From NCBI RefSeq assembly GCF_030696665.1, contig NZ_JAUYRV010000040.1:62001-126000 (forward strand): a stretch of 64,000 nucleotides of DNA, read 5' to 3'. Positions 35,386 to 44,442 of this stretch are shown piece after piece; the stretch's first letter is position 1; each line of letters starts with the position of its first letter. The notes under the pieces were generated by a model. It was not told the origin of the DNA. It was given only the letters and a program-made list of their open reading frames with translations, and searched no databases. Made by a program: the position numbers and the translations under genes. The DNA is from Novosphingobium sp. (GTDB taxonomy: Bacteria > Pseudomonadota > Alphaproteobacteria > Sphingomonadales > Sphingomonadaceae).

Positions 35386-35508
35386 GCTGACGGCCCCGTT
35401 TTGCAAGGCCCCCTTTGGCCCCCCCAGCAATTGGCAGGGGGGCGTTGCAGATCAGAGTCGGTGTTTCAGCCATGTTGCACCGCAGCGTGATTTTCTGCGA
35501 TTGCGAAG

Positions 35509-35520
35509 TACTACGTAGTA
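35509..35520. promoter_or_regulatory. 12-bp perfect palindrome TACTACGTAGTA
   Basis: The palindrome abuts the stop of the spermidine synthase-like gene in the 135-base gap before the DUF6454 gene. That gap also holds a C-rich/G-rich hairpin (about 35416-35444). It may be an operator for the DUF6454 gene or chance. Confidence 0.25.
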
Positions 35521-36204
35521 TCAGACGGTCGCGAACCAGATCACGTGCTTGGCACCCTTGCCGTTTGCACGCGCGCGCACTTCCACTTCGTCCACGTTGA
35601 AGCCCGCCAGTTTAAGCCGCTGCGTGAAGTTGGGATCGCGCGCGGCGGACCAGATGGCCAGCACGCCGCCGGGGCGCAGCGCGTCCCTGGCCATGCGCAG
35701 GCCGCGCATCTTGTAGAGCCGCCCGTTGCCTTCGCGCACCAGCCCATCCGGGCCGTTGTCAACGTCGAGCAGGATTGCGTCATAGCCCGTCCCGCCGACC
35801 GAGAACGCATTGGCCGAGATCACATCGGCCACATCGGTCATCACCAGCCGCACGCGCGGATCATCAAGGCATCCAGCCTCAAGCTCTTTCATCGGCCCGC
35901 GCGCCCACTGGATGATTTCGGGCACGAGCTCAGCCACAGTCACGTGTGCATCGGCACCCAGTTTTTCCAGCGCGGCGCGCAAGGTAAAGCCCATGCCATA
36001 GCCGCCGATCAGCACGGCCTGCCGTTCGGTCTTGGCAATCCGCGCAATGCTCTGTGTGGCAAGGGCAATTTCCGAGCCGTTCTGGCGCGTGCTCATCAGT
36101 TCATTGTGGCCCACCACGATCATGAAATCGCGGTCATGGCGGTAGAGGCGCAGATCCTCGCCATCGGGCACAATCGCGGTGCCAAGAAGTTCGCGTGCGA
36201 TCAT
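35521..36204 (-). CDS. Spermidine synthase-like methyltransferase-fold protein
   Basis: 227 residues with the aminopropyltransferase/SAM-fold order: GHNELMSTRQNGSEIALA, glycine loop VLIGGYGMGFTLRAAL, acidic strand VTVAELVPEIIQWAR and YDAILLDVDNGPDGLV with the catalytic-type Asp. It lacks the N-terminal beta domain of true spermidine synthases, so it belongs to the short 'spermidine synthase family' group of uncertain substrate. Confidence 0.78.
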   Translation of the reverse strand: MIARELLGTAIVPDGEDLRLYRHDRDFMIVVGHNELMSTRQNGSEIALATQSIARIAKTERQAVLIGGYGMGFTLRAALEKLGADAHVTVAELVPEIIQWARGPMKELEAGCLDDPRVRLVMTDVADVISANAFSVGGTGYDAILLDVDNGPDGLVREGNGRLYKMRGLRMARDALRPGGVLAIWSAARDPNFTQRLKLAGFNVDEVEVRARANGKGAKHVIWFATV

Positions 36205-36280
36205 GGGTGTGGCTCCGCCTGAAACATATCCCGCGCGCCGTAGGGGGTCGCGGGGGATTGCGCAACATGCCCTCCCCCAA

Positions 36281-36302
36281 CCCCTCCCGCTTGCGGGAGG
36301 GG
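36281..36302. repeat. Palindrome CCCCTCCCGC-TT-GCGGGAGGGG
   Basis: The 10-bp perfect arms are shared with 16233-16254 (AG centre) and 22946-22967 (CT centre); only the two central bases differ. It lies three bases beyond the S10 peptidase stop and could serve as its terminator hairpin. Confidence 0.7.
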
Positions 36303-36305
36303 AGC

Positions 36306-37802
36306 TTATTTCTGGCGGCGGATGAAATCGCGCAAGTCCGCCGACAGCTTCCTGCGGTCAGCATCGCGCACGTACATCATGTGCCCGGCGTCGTAGTAGT
36401 GGAACTCCACCCGGTCCTGCGGCCAGCCGGGGCGGTTCATCGCATATTCGGCGAAGTAAAACGGCGTGGCGAAATCGTACCAGCCCTGCCCCACCCAGAC
36501 CTTGGTCTTGCTGTTCTCACGCAATGTGCGCGCAAGGCCGGGGGCGACGTTGACATAAGTGTCGCGGCCCACCCCGATGCGCCAGTCCCACGGACCGACC
36601 GGACCGATGGAAACATAGCTGCGGTCGGTCTTGTATCCCAGATCGCCGCGCAGATAGGTGTTCACCGCCGCCGGATAGCTGGCGTCGATGCCATAGAAGC
36701 TGGGATCGTTGTCCGGCTCTTCGCCCGCGTTGTCATAGTCCTTGCCGGTATAGCGCGCGTCCAACCGGCCGATGGACAGGCCCCGATCGCGTAGCAGTTC
36801 CTTGTAGAACCGCCCCGGCGTGACGCGCAGATTGGCACGTTCAAGGTAGTCTTCGGACAAGCCCGTCAGTTGCGCCAACCGCGCGCGGACGCTCGCGCGC
36901 TCTTCGGCGGGCAGGCTGTTGCCCTTCAGCAGGGCAGCGACATAAGGCCCGCTGGCAAAAGCGCGGGCCTCTGCCACCACCGCCTCGACCGTGGCAGGCC
37001 GTGGGTTCAGCTTGTTGTGATACCACGCTGCAGCCGCATAGCTGGGCAGGTTGCCCATGTGCTGCAACTCGTTGCCTTCATCCTCCGCCTCCAGCCCGAA
37101 ATCGAGCACGGCGGAAATCAGGATCACGCCGTTCAGCGCAACATCGTTGTACGCGCGGTTCAATTCGGCGGCGACGGCGGCAGAGCGGGTGGTGCCATAG
37201 GATTCCCCGCCCAGAAACTTCGGCGCATTCCAGCGATTATGCTCGTTCAGCCACAGCCGGATGAACTGGGCAATGGATTCAGCGTCCGCCTTCACGCCCC
37301 AGAATGTCTTGGGATCGGTGCCGCCCAGCGCATGGCTCCACCCTGTGCCAACCGGATCGATGAACACGAGGTCGGCCACATCGAGCAACGATTCCGGGTT
37401 GTCGGTAATGTCATAGGGCGGCGCGCCATCGTCCAGCGCATCGGGCAGGTTCACCCGCTTGGGTCCGAACGCCCCCATATGCAGCCACAAACTTCCCGAT
37501 CCGGGACCGCCGTTGAACAGGAAGAACACCGGGCGGTTCGGCTCAGCACCGTCTTTCAGATAGGTGGTCGAGAAGATCGCGGCGGTGGGTTTGCCGTCTT
37601 TGTCCTTGAGATACGTCTCGCCCGCGATGGCGGTATAGGCCACGCGTGTGCCGCCGAATGTGCCGCTGCGCTTGGCCGTGACGCGATTGGGTTCGGGAAT
37701 GGCAGTGTCAGCAGCCTTCTCGGCCGGCTTGTCAGCCGCCTGAAGCGAAGCAGGTGCCAGCAGCAAAGCGGCTATGGTTGCAAGCGATACGAAGCGCGAC
37801 AT
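36306..37802 (-). CDS. Exported serine carboxypeptidase-like peptidase, family S10
   Basis: Start at MSRFVSLATIAALLL (ATG 37802), signal peptide ending near LQA. The 498 residues show S10 hallmarks: oxyanion region LFNGGPGSGSLWLH, nucleophile Ser in GGESYGTTRS, catalytic Asp in GWYDFATPF and His in YDAGHMMYV. It would trim C-terminal residues from peptides in the periplasm or outside the cell. It stands alone, divergent from the acyl-CoA ligase gene across 259 bases with no clear motif. Confidence 0.92.
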   Translation of the reverse strand: MSRFVSLATIAALLLAPASLQAADKPAEKAADTAIPEPNRVTAKRSGTFGGTRVAYTAIAGETYLKDKDGKPTAAIFSTTYLKDGAEPNRPVFFLFNGGPGSGSLWLHMGAFGPKRVNLPDALDDGAPPYDITDNPESLLDVADLVFIDPVGTGWSHALGGTDPKTFWGVKADAESIAQFIRLWLNEHNRWNAPKFLGGESYGTTRSAAVAAELNRAYNDVALNGVILISAVLDFGLEAEDEGNELQHMGNLPSYAAAAWYHNKLNPRPATVEAVVAEARAFASGPYVAALLKGNSLPAEERASVRARLAQLTGLSEDYLERANLRVTPGRFYKELLRDRGLSIGRLDARYTGKDYDNAGEEPDNDPSFYGIDASYPAAVNTYLRGDLGYKTDRSYVSIGPVGPWDWRIGVGRDTYVNVAPGLARTLRENSKTKVWVGQGWYDFATPFYFAEYAMNRPGWPQDRVEFHYYDAGHMMYVRDADRRKLSADLRDFIRRQK

Positions 37803-38061
37803 CGGAAACTCCCTTTCCAAAGGCGATAACCGCGCCTTGGGCCGCACGCAATCGGCACTTTTTGCGGCCCACACCACGCGCCCCCGCCAAGCCCACTTGC
37901 CCTTACGGCTTGGCGGATCACCGCACGGAGAGGCAATCGGACACGTTTTGACCGGGCATCAGGAACACCTCGGAGCAAATCGCGGTTGCACCGCTTAACT
38001 GATCGCTTAAAGTCTGCGCGAAAGAGGCAGCCTGAGTCTGCCCGAACGAGAGGACGAGGCC

Positions 38062-39624
38062 GTGCAGGCAATTGGGCAGTTCCATCCAAAGTATCATGCG
38101 GCGACCCATCCGGATCGCCCCGCCGTGATCATGGGCGGCAGCGGCGAGGTGGTGACTTATGCCGAGCTTGAGGCGAAATCGAACCAGTTTGCCCAGTTGC
38201 TGCGGTCACGCGGGTTGCAGATCGGCGATACCATCGCGCTGTGTCTGGAAAACCGCGCAGACTTCTTTGCATTGGCCTGGGGCGCACAGCGCGCCGGGCT
38301 GGTTTATGTCGCGGTATCCAGCCGCCTCGCCGCGCCGGAAATCGCCTATATCGCGGGCGACAGCGGCAGCCGGTTGCTGATCGGATCGGCCTATACCGCA
38401 CAGTTGCTGGACGAAGTGACAAAGCTCGCGCCCGATGTTGCGCAACTGCGCTTTGACACCGATGGCCCGCTTTCGCTGGATGCGGCACTGGCAACGATGC
38501 CGGAAACACCCATCGCCGATGAACGCGCCGGGTGCGACATGCTCTATTCCTCGGGCACCACTGGCAAGCCCAAGGGCGTGCGCATCCCCCTGCCCGAAGA
38601 CCCTGAGATTGGCGCGGTCAATTCGCTGATCGGCATTGCAAGCCAGGCCTTCGGGATCACCGGCGATGCCGTCTATCTCTCGCCCGCACCTTTGTATCAC
38701 GCCGCGCCCTTGCGCTGGTCGATGACCATTCACCGGCTTGGTGGGACAGTGGTGGCGATGGAAAAGTTCGATCCCGAACACGCGCTGCAACTGATCGAGC
38801 GCTACAGGGTGACCGACAGCCAGTGGGTGCCCACCCATTTCGTGCGCATGCTGAAACTTCCAGACGATGTGCGCACGCATTACGACACCTCTTCGCTGAA
38901 GTGCGCAATCCATGCCGCCGCGCCCTGCCCCGTACCGGTGAAGCAGGCGATGATCGCCAACTGGGGACCGGTGCTGCGCGAATATTACGCCGGGACTGAA
39001 GGAAATGGCTTTACCTTCATCACCAGCGATGAATGGCTGAAACGCCCCGGCTCGGTCGGGCGCGCGATCCTTGGCACCATCCGCATCTGCGATGACGAAG
39101 GCAATGAAGTGCCACCGCGCACCGAGGGGCAAGTGTTCTTCGAAGGCGGCAGTCCCTTCACCTACCACAACGATCCCGACAAGACCCGCGATGCCACCAA
39201 CCGCCACGGCTGGACCAGTCTTGGCGATGTGGGCTGGGTGGACGAGGACGGCTATCTGTTCCTGACAGACCGCAAGAGCTTCATGATCATTTCGGGCGGC
39301 GTGAACATCTATCCGCAGGAGATCGAGAACCTGCTCGTCACGCATCCCAAGGTGGCAGACGTTGCCGTGATCGGCGCGCCCGATCCAGACATGGGTGAAA
39401 AGGTCGTCGCCGTGGTCCAACCGCGAGACATGGCAGAGGCAGGCCCCGCGCTGGCGGAGGAACTGGCCGAATGGCTGGGGCCGCAGCTTTCACGCGTGAA
39501 GATGCCGCGCCAGATCGATTTCCGCGCCGAACTGCCGCGTGAACCCACTGGCAAGCTGTTCAAGCGGCTGCTGCGCGATGAATACAAGCAGGCCTACGAG
39601 GCTGCACAGACGGCAACGGTCTGA
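38062..39624 (+). CDS. Acyl-CoA synthetase (AMP-forming)
   Basis: 520 residues from a GTG start with a GAGAGGACGAGG-like ribosome site. ANL-superfamily motifs: P-loop-like MLYSSGTTGKPKGVR, adenylation YYAGTEGNGF, LGDVGWVDEDGYLFLTDR, and the C-terminal catalytic Lys in PREPTGKLFKRLL. It activates a carboxylic acid to its CoA thioester. The P450 gene follows by 24 bases, so the pair likely oxidises and activates the same hydrophobic acid, such as a terpenoid or steroid side chain; this is inference. Confidence 0.9.
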   Translation: MQAIGQFHPKYHAATHPDRPAVIMGGSGEVVTYAELEAKSNQFAQLLRSRGLQIGDTIALCLENRADFFALAWGAQRAGLVYVAVSSRLAAPEIAYIAGDSGSRLLIGSAYTAQLLDEVTKLAPDVAQLRFDTDGPLSLDAALATMPETPIADERAGCDMLYSSGTTGKPKGVRIPLPEDPEIGAVNSLIGIASQAFGITGDAVYLSPAPLYHAAPLRWSMTIHRLGGTVVAMEKFDPEHALQLIERYRVTDSQWVPTHFVRMLKLPDDVRTHYDTSSLKCAIHAAAPCPVPVKQAMIANWGPVLREYYAGTEGNGFTFITSDEWLKRPGSVGRAILGTIRICDDEGNEVPPRTEGQVFFEGGSPFTYHNDPDKTRDATNRHGWTSLGDVGWVDEDGYLFLTDRKSFMIISGGVNIYPQEIENLLVTHPKVADVAVIGAPDPDMGEKVVAVVQPRDMAEAGPALAEELAEWLGPQLSRVKMPRQIDFRAELPREPTGKLFKRLLRDEYKQAYEAAQTATV

Positions 39625-39648
39625 ACCAACAGGAACAGGGACAGGATT

Positions 39649-40941
39649 ATGGCAAGTGTTCCAGTGCTTTCGGCTGATACAGGCCGGGCCGTGATCGATC
39701 CGAAAAGCTACGGCGCGTGGGAGCCGCTGCTAGACCGGTTCGATGAACTGCGCGCGGCCAACCCCGTGGCGCGCGTGGTCGATCCCGACGATGTGCATGA
39801 ACCGTTCTGGCTGGTTTCCGGCTTTGACGAGGTGATGAAGGCGAGCAAGGACAACGCCACGTTCCTCAACAACCCGAAGTCCGCCGTCTTCACCGTGCGC
39901 GTGGGCGATGCGCTGGCCCGCTCGATCACCGGGGGCAGCCCGCATCTGGTGGAATCGCTGGTGGCGATGGATGCGCCCAAGCATCCCAAACTGCGCCGCC
40001 TGACGCAGGACTGGTTCATGCCCAAGAACCTGTCAAAGCTGGATGGCGAAATCCGCAAGATCGCCAATGAGGCCGTCGACCGGATGCTGGGCGCTGGAGA
40101 AGAGGGCGACTTTATGGCGCTGGTGGCCGCGCCCTATCCGCTCCACGTGGTCATGCAGATCCTTGGCGTGCCCCCGGAAGATGAAGCCAAGATGCTGTTC
40201 CTGACCCAGCAGATGTTCGGCGGGCAGGACGAGGACATGAACAAGTCCGGCCTGAAAAACCTTCCGCCTGAACAGATCAGCGCCATCGTGGCAGGAGCCG
40301 TGGCCGAATTCGAACGCTACTTCGCCGGACTTGCGGCGCAGCGGCGCAAGAACCCGACCGAAGACGTGGCCACCGTCATCGCCAATGCCGTGGTCGATGG
40401 CGAACCGATGAGCGACCGCGATACGGCGGGCTACTACATCATCGTCGCCAGTGCCGGGCACGATACCACGTCGGCCTCGTCCGCAGGGGCCGCGCTGGCC
40501 CTCGCCCGCGATCCAGACCTGTTCGCCCGCGCCAAGGCCGACCGCAGCCTGCTGCCGGGCATCGTGGAAGAGGCGATCCGCTGGACCACCCCGGTCCAGC
40601 ACTTCATGCGCACGGCCGCCACGGATACCGAGCTTGGGGGACAACAGATCTCTGCCGGTGACTGGCTGATGCTGAACTATGTGGCGGCAAACCACGATCC
40701 GGCGCAGTTCCCCAACCCCCGCGCCTTTGACCCGACACGCCCCGCCAACCGTCACGCCGCCTTCGGTGCCGGATCGCACCAGTGCCTCGGCCTGCATCTG
40801 GCGCGGCTGGAAATGCGGGTGCTGTTAGATGTGCTGCTGGACCGGGTGGACAGCCTTGAACTGGCGGGAGAACCGGCGCGGGTGAACTCCACCTTTGTCG
40901 GCGGGTTCAAGAAGCTGCCGATGCGGTGGAAGGCTGCCTGA
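39649..40941 (+). CDS. Cytochrome P450
   Basis: A soluble bacterial P450 of 430 residues: I-helix oxygen motif AGHDTTSAS, K-helix EEAIRW (ExxR) and the heme loop FGAGSHQCLGLHLARLEMR with the Cys ligand. It needs ferredoxin partners that are not in the window. Cotranscription with the acyl-CoA ligase suggests degradation of an aliphatic, terpenoid or steroid acid. A large perfect hairpin follows the stop. Confidence 0.93.
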   Translation: MASVPVLSADTGRAVIDPKSYGAWEPLLDRFDELRAANPVARVVDPDDVHEPFWLVSGFDEVMKASKDNATFLNNPKSAVFTVRVGDALARSITGGSPHLVESLVAMDAPKHPKLRRLTQDWFMPKNLSKLDGEIRKIANEAVDRMLGAGEEGDFMALVAAPYPLHVVMQILGVPPEDEAKMLFLTQQMFGGQDEDMNKSGLKNLPPEQISAIVAGAVAEFERYFAGLAAQRRKNPTEDVATVIANAVVDGEPMSDRDTAGYYIIVASAGHDTTSASSAGAALALARDPDLFARAKADRSLLPGIVEEAIRWTTPVQHFMRTAATDTELGGQQISAGDWLMLNYVAANHDPAQFPNPRAFDPTRPANRHAAFGAGSHQCLGLHLARLEMRVLLDVLLDRVDSLELAGEPARVNSTFVGGFKKLPMRWKAA

Positions 40942-40969
40942 CCAACACCACAACACCGCCTTCAAAGAC

Positions 40970-41059
40970 AGCGCTCCCCCGCGAAGGCGGGGGCCTCAGG
41001 CCGCCTGACACAACCCCTGTGTAAACCTCCTGAGGCCCCCGCCTTCGCGGGGGAGCGCT
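40970..41059. repeat. 90-bp element with 31-bp perfect inverted arms between convergent genes
   Basis: The arms (40970-41000 and 41029-41059) are exact reverse complements, starting AGCGCTCCCCCGCGAAGG, with a 28-base centre. Each arm alone also folds as CCCCCGC-GAAG-GCGGGGG. The element lies 28 bases after the P450 stop and 37 bases after the transporter stop. It can act as a two-way terminator, and belongs to a repeat type common in sphingomonads (general knowledge). Confidence 0.88.
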
Positions 41060-41096
41060 TGGTTTGGGGCGGTGTGTCAGGGGTGCGGTGGCGCAA

Positions 41097-42503
41097 TCAC
41101 CCTTCCATCGCTTCCAGTTCCTTGCCCTTGGTCTCCTTGACCGAGGTCCACACGAACACCAGCGAGATCGCCGCAAACAGCGTGTAGGCCGCATACGTCA
41201 CCGGCAGTCCGATGTTCCCTGCCATCCACGGGAAGCTGGAGCTCACCGCAAAGTTCGCCAGCCACTGCGCCGCGCCTGCCACCGCCAGCGCCGATCCACG
41301 CATCTGGTTGGGGAACATTTCGCCCAGCATGACCCACATCACCGGACCCCAGCTCATGTTGAAGAACACCACATAGATGTTGGCGGCATAAAGCGCGATG
41401 GTGCCCACGCCATCGGGCAGGACCAGCGCACCATTCGCTCCGGTGGAGGCCTGCGCAAAGCACCATGCCAGCACGCCCAGCGTCACCGTCATCCCCGCAG
41501 AGCCGATCAGCAGCAGCGGCTTGCGCCCCAGCTTGTCGACCAGACCGATGGAAACGAGGCAGGCCGCAATCGACACGACGCCTGACAGAATGTTGATCTT
41601 CAGCGCGTCAGCTTCGGAAAAGCCGACCGCCTGCCACAGCACCGCACCGTAATAGAACACCACGTTGATGCCGACGAGTTGCTGGAACACGGCCAGCCCG
41701 ATGCCCACCCACACGATCGGCCGCCAGCCGCCGCCGGGCTTGCGGATATCGGCAAGGCTCGGCTGGTGATCTGCGGCCAGCGAGGCGCGGATTTCGGCAA
41801 GCTTGGTGTCGGCCGTTTCTGCACCAAACAGCTTGGCCAGCACTGCGCGTGCCTCATCATGGCGGCCCTTGGCGACAAGGAAGCGCGGGCTTTCGGGGAT
41901 CAGCAGCAGGGTGACGAGAAACAGCACAGCGGGCAGCGCCTGCACCCAGAACATCCACCGCCACGCCGGATACCCGCCCCAGAACACACCTAGCGACGAT
42001 CCAGCAGCACCTGCCAGCCAGTAGTTGGCCAGAAACGCGCCCGTGAGGCCCGAAATGATCATCACCTGCTGCGCGCTGGAAAGCCGCCCGCGAATGTGCG
42101 CAGGCGTCACCTCAGAGATATAGGCCGGTGACAGCACGCTCGCCGCGCCCACCGCCGCGCCGGCAAAGAACCGCGCAATCGCCAGCACCAGCGCAGAAGG
42201 TGCCGCGCCAGACGCCAGCGCCGAAAGCACGAACAGCGCGGCTGCCATCATCATCACCGCACGGCGGCCCCAGATATCGGCAAAGCGCCCCGCCAGAAAC
42301 GCACCCAGCGCGCAGCCCGGCAGCAGCGAGCTGACTGTCAGGCCCAGCTCTGCATCGCCCAGCCCGAAGGCGTGCTTCAGCCCGTCCTGCGTGCCGTTGA
42401 TAGCGCCTGAATCGTATCCGAACATGAAGCCGCCAATCGTGGCGACTGCAACGATCAGGCCGATGAAGCCGATGTTGACCCGATCCTGAGGCGCTTGCGA
42501 CAT
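41097..42503 (-). CDS. Sugar transporter, major facilitator superfamily (sugar porter family)
   Basis: Start at MSQAPQDRVNIGF (ATG 42503) behind a GGGAGAG site, not the TTG used by the track. The 468 residues have 12 hydrophobic segments and sugar-porter signatures: GRFADIWGRRAVMM after helix 2, PESPRFLVAKGR in the central loop, and DKLGRKPLLLIG after helix 8. It probably imports a hexose or similar sugar with protons. No sugar-catabolic gene is adjacent. Confidence 0.92.
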   Translation of the reverse strand: MSQAPQDRVNIGFIGLIVAVATIGGFMFGYDSGAINGTQDGLKHAFGLGDAELGLTVSSLLPGCALGAFLAGRFADIWGRRAVMMMAAALFVLSALASGAAPSALVLAIARFFAGAAVGAASVLSPAYISEVTPAHIRGRLSSAQQVMIISGLTGAFLANYWLAGAAGSSLGVFWGGYPAWRWMFWVQALPAVLFLVTLLLIPESPRFLVAKGRHDEARAVLAKLFGAETADTKLAEIRASLAADHQPSLADIRKPGGGWRPIVWVGIGLAVFQQLVGINVVFYYGAVLWQAVGFSEADALKINILSGVVSIAACLVSIGLVDKLGRKPLLLIGSAGMTVTLGVLAWCFAQASTGANGALVLPDGVGTIALYAANIYVVFFNMSWGPVMWVMLGEMFPNQMRGSALAVAGAAQWLANFAVSSSFPWMAGNIGLPVTYAAYTLFAAISLVFVWTSVKETKGKELEAMEG

Positions 42504-42608
42504 GCTCTCTCCCAACGGCTTTTCTCATCAGCGCCTTGCGGGCACTCCCGGTGCAGCCCCGATTGATACCGCTAACGGCACAGACCGCAAGCCCCGTTAG
42601 CGCAAGCC

Positions 42609-43028
42609 TCAGCCCTCGCCGTTATCCCGCGCGTTCAGCTTGGCCCACAGGCCTTCGGTCCCCGCCTCGATGGCGTTGTTCACATATTGGGAGGCGACTA
42701 GCCAGCCCTTGAACGGGCGCAGCGTGGCAAGGCAGCCCAGCCCCAGGATCGGCACAGACGTGAGAACATGCACCCACCACGGCGGGGAATAGACCACTTC
42801 CATCCACACAACGAAGAACGTCAGCGGAAAGGCGGTGATGCACAGCGCGAAGAACGCCGGTCCATCATCGGCATTGGCAAACTGGTAATCCAGCCCGCAT
42901 CCCGGGCAGGTCTTCTGCAGCTTGAGCCAGCCGTTGAACATCGAAGCCTTGGCACAGCGCGGACATGTGCCCTTGAGGCCGGACCGGAAGATCCAGTCAA
43001 ACTTCGGATTCTGCGTGAAAAAGGCCAT
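42609..43028 (-). CDS. DUF983 family membrane protein
   Basis: 139 residues with a zinc-ribbon-like N terminus (CPRC near 22 and CPGC near 42) and two hydrophobic helices (about 60-100). This is the DUF983 pattern, often found near cytochrome oxidase assembly genes, though none is here. Function unknown. Confidence 0.85.
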   Translation of the reverse strand: MAFFTQNPKFDWIFRSGLKGTCPRCAKASMFNGWLKLQKTCPGCGLDYQFANADDGPAFFALCITAFPLTFFVVWMEVVYSPPWWVHVLTSVPILGLGCLATLRPFKGWLVASQYVNNAIEAGTEGLWAKLNARDNGEG

Positions 43029-43099
43029 GCCGATGCGTCCCGATTAGCTACCGGATCGCCATATGCCCCTGCCCCGCCAAGGCAAGTCCTAACGAACAG

Positions 43100-43792
43100 A
43101 TGGAACGAAAGCGGCCGTCATGCGATTGTCATTCGGTGCCAAACCCCCTCAACAGCTTCCGCGAACGGTTCCTCGATGTGCTCGCATCGATCTATCTCTA
43201 TAACGAGCATCGCGGATACACCTCGCTGGACCGGGTGCTGGACGCCGTGCGCCAGCGCTGCCCCGACAATCCCGCCTTCATCGCCGCCATCGCCAAGCAC
43301 CGCGCCGACGAGCGCAAGCACTACGTGATGTTCAAGCGCTGGTTCGAACTGCGCGGGCACATGCCGCTAGCGGTTGACAGCACCTGCGGCCACATAGATC
43401 GCTTTATCTTCAAGGTCTTCGGCTGCAGCATCGACGATCTGGACACACAAGGCGTGATCGCCAGCCCCGATGCCTTTGAAAAGCTGTGCCGCGTCATCAT
43501 GCTCACCGAACAGCGCGGCATGCGGCAGGTGGAGATCCTGCTCGGCAACCGCCACGTGCGTTCGGACAAAGCGATGAAGCGCATCTTCGAAGTGGTGGAA
43601 AAGGACGAGCCGGACCACTGGATGCCCTACGCCGCTTGGCTCGACACACAGGGCCGCGCCAAGGCAAAGTGGCGCGAACGCTGGGCCGATTACTGGATTC
43701 ACAAGTCGCTGATGCTGGTAAAGCTGCCCAGCCTGTTCCTGCGGCGCTCTACCCCGCGCATGGTCGAATGGCCGGATGCGTTGACGGGTTAG
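43100..43792 (+). CDS. Ferritin-like domain protein with two ExxH motifs
   Basis: Up to 230 residues; a GTG at 43136 (VPNPLNSFRERF) is an alternative start. It is mostly helical, with ADERKHYVMF and KDEPDHWMPYA giving two ExxH pairs, plus NEH near the N terminus, consistent with a carboxylate-bridged di-iron site. It precedes an acyltransferase gene on the same strand by 44 bases. A lipid-modifying oxygenase role is a guess from context. Confidence 0.68.
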   Translation: MERKRPSCDCHSVPNPLNSFRERFLDVLASIYLYNEHRGYTSLDRVLDAVRQRCPDNPAFIAAIAKHRADERKHYVMFKRWFELRGHMPLAVDSTCGHIDRFIFKVFGCSIDDLDTQGVIASPDAFEKLCRVIMLTEQRGMRQVEILLGNRHVRSDKAMKRIFEVVEKDEPDHWMPYAAWLDTQGRAKAKWRERWADYWIHKSLMLVKLPSLFLRRSTPRMVEWPDALTG

Positions 43793-43836
43793 ACAGAGCG
43801 TTGCACCCGCGCTAACTTGCCGCCGGGGAGACAAGG

Positions 43837-44442
43837 ATGGACGGGGCAATCACAGACCGCAGGCCCAGCCTGCTATCGCGCATGGTGCGCAAAGTGCTGG
43901 TGTGGTTCTATCGCAAGCGCGGGTGGACAGCGCACGGCACGCCGCCCGCCGATGGCCGCTGCGTGATCGTGGCCGCGCCGCACACGTCGAACTGGGATTT
44001 CGTCAACTTCATCGGGCTGACCGAAGACTTGGGCCTGAAGCCGCACTTCATGGCCAAGGACAGCCTGTTCCGCTGGCCGCTGGGCGGCTTCATGCGCGAT
44101 ATGGGCGGCGTTTCGATAGACCGGAAGGCGCGGCGCAACGTGGTCGATGCGATGGTGGCAGAATTCGCCCGGCGCGACCGCTTCATGCTCACCATCGCGC
44201 CCGAGGGAACGCGCAGCCAGGTAGGCCAGTGGCGCAGCGGGTTCTATCACATCGCGCTGAAGGCGGGCGTGCCCATCGTGATCGGCATGATGGACTATGG
44301 CAACAAGACCGGCGGCCTTGGCCCGGCCATCTGGCCATCTGGCGATTATGCGGCAGACATGCGCAAGTTGTTCGAATTCTACAGCAAAGTCACACCCCGC
44401 CATCCGGGGCGCGGGTTGAAAAGCCTGCCGGAGATTGCATGA
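43837..44442 (+). CDS. Lysophospholipid acyltransferase family (PlsC-like)
   Basis: 201 residues with the acyltransferase motif H-x4-D (APHTSNWDF), the FIDR-equivalent VSIDRKARRN and the substrate loop APEGTRSQV. This family transfers acyl chains to lysophospholipids or related acceptors at the inner membrane. The short form lacking a long N-terminal membrane anchor is common in alphaproteobacteria. The stop overlaps the DUF1295 gene start (ATGA). Confidence 0.88.
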   Translation: MDGAITDRRPSLLSRMVRKVLVWFYRKRGWTAHGTPPADGRCVIVAAPHTSNWDFVNFIGLTEDLGLKPHFMAKDSLFRWPLGGFMRDMGGVSIDRKARRNVVDAMVAEFARRDRFMLTIAPEGTRSQVGQWRSGFYHIALKAGVPIVIGMMDYGNKTGGLGPAIWPSGDYAADMRKLFEFYSKVTPRHPGRGLKSLPEIA

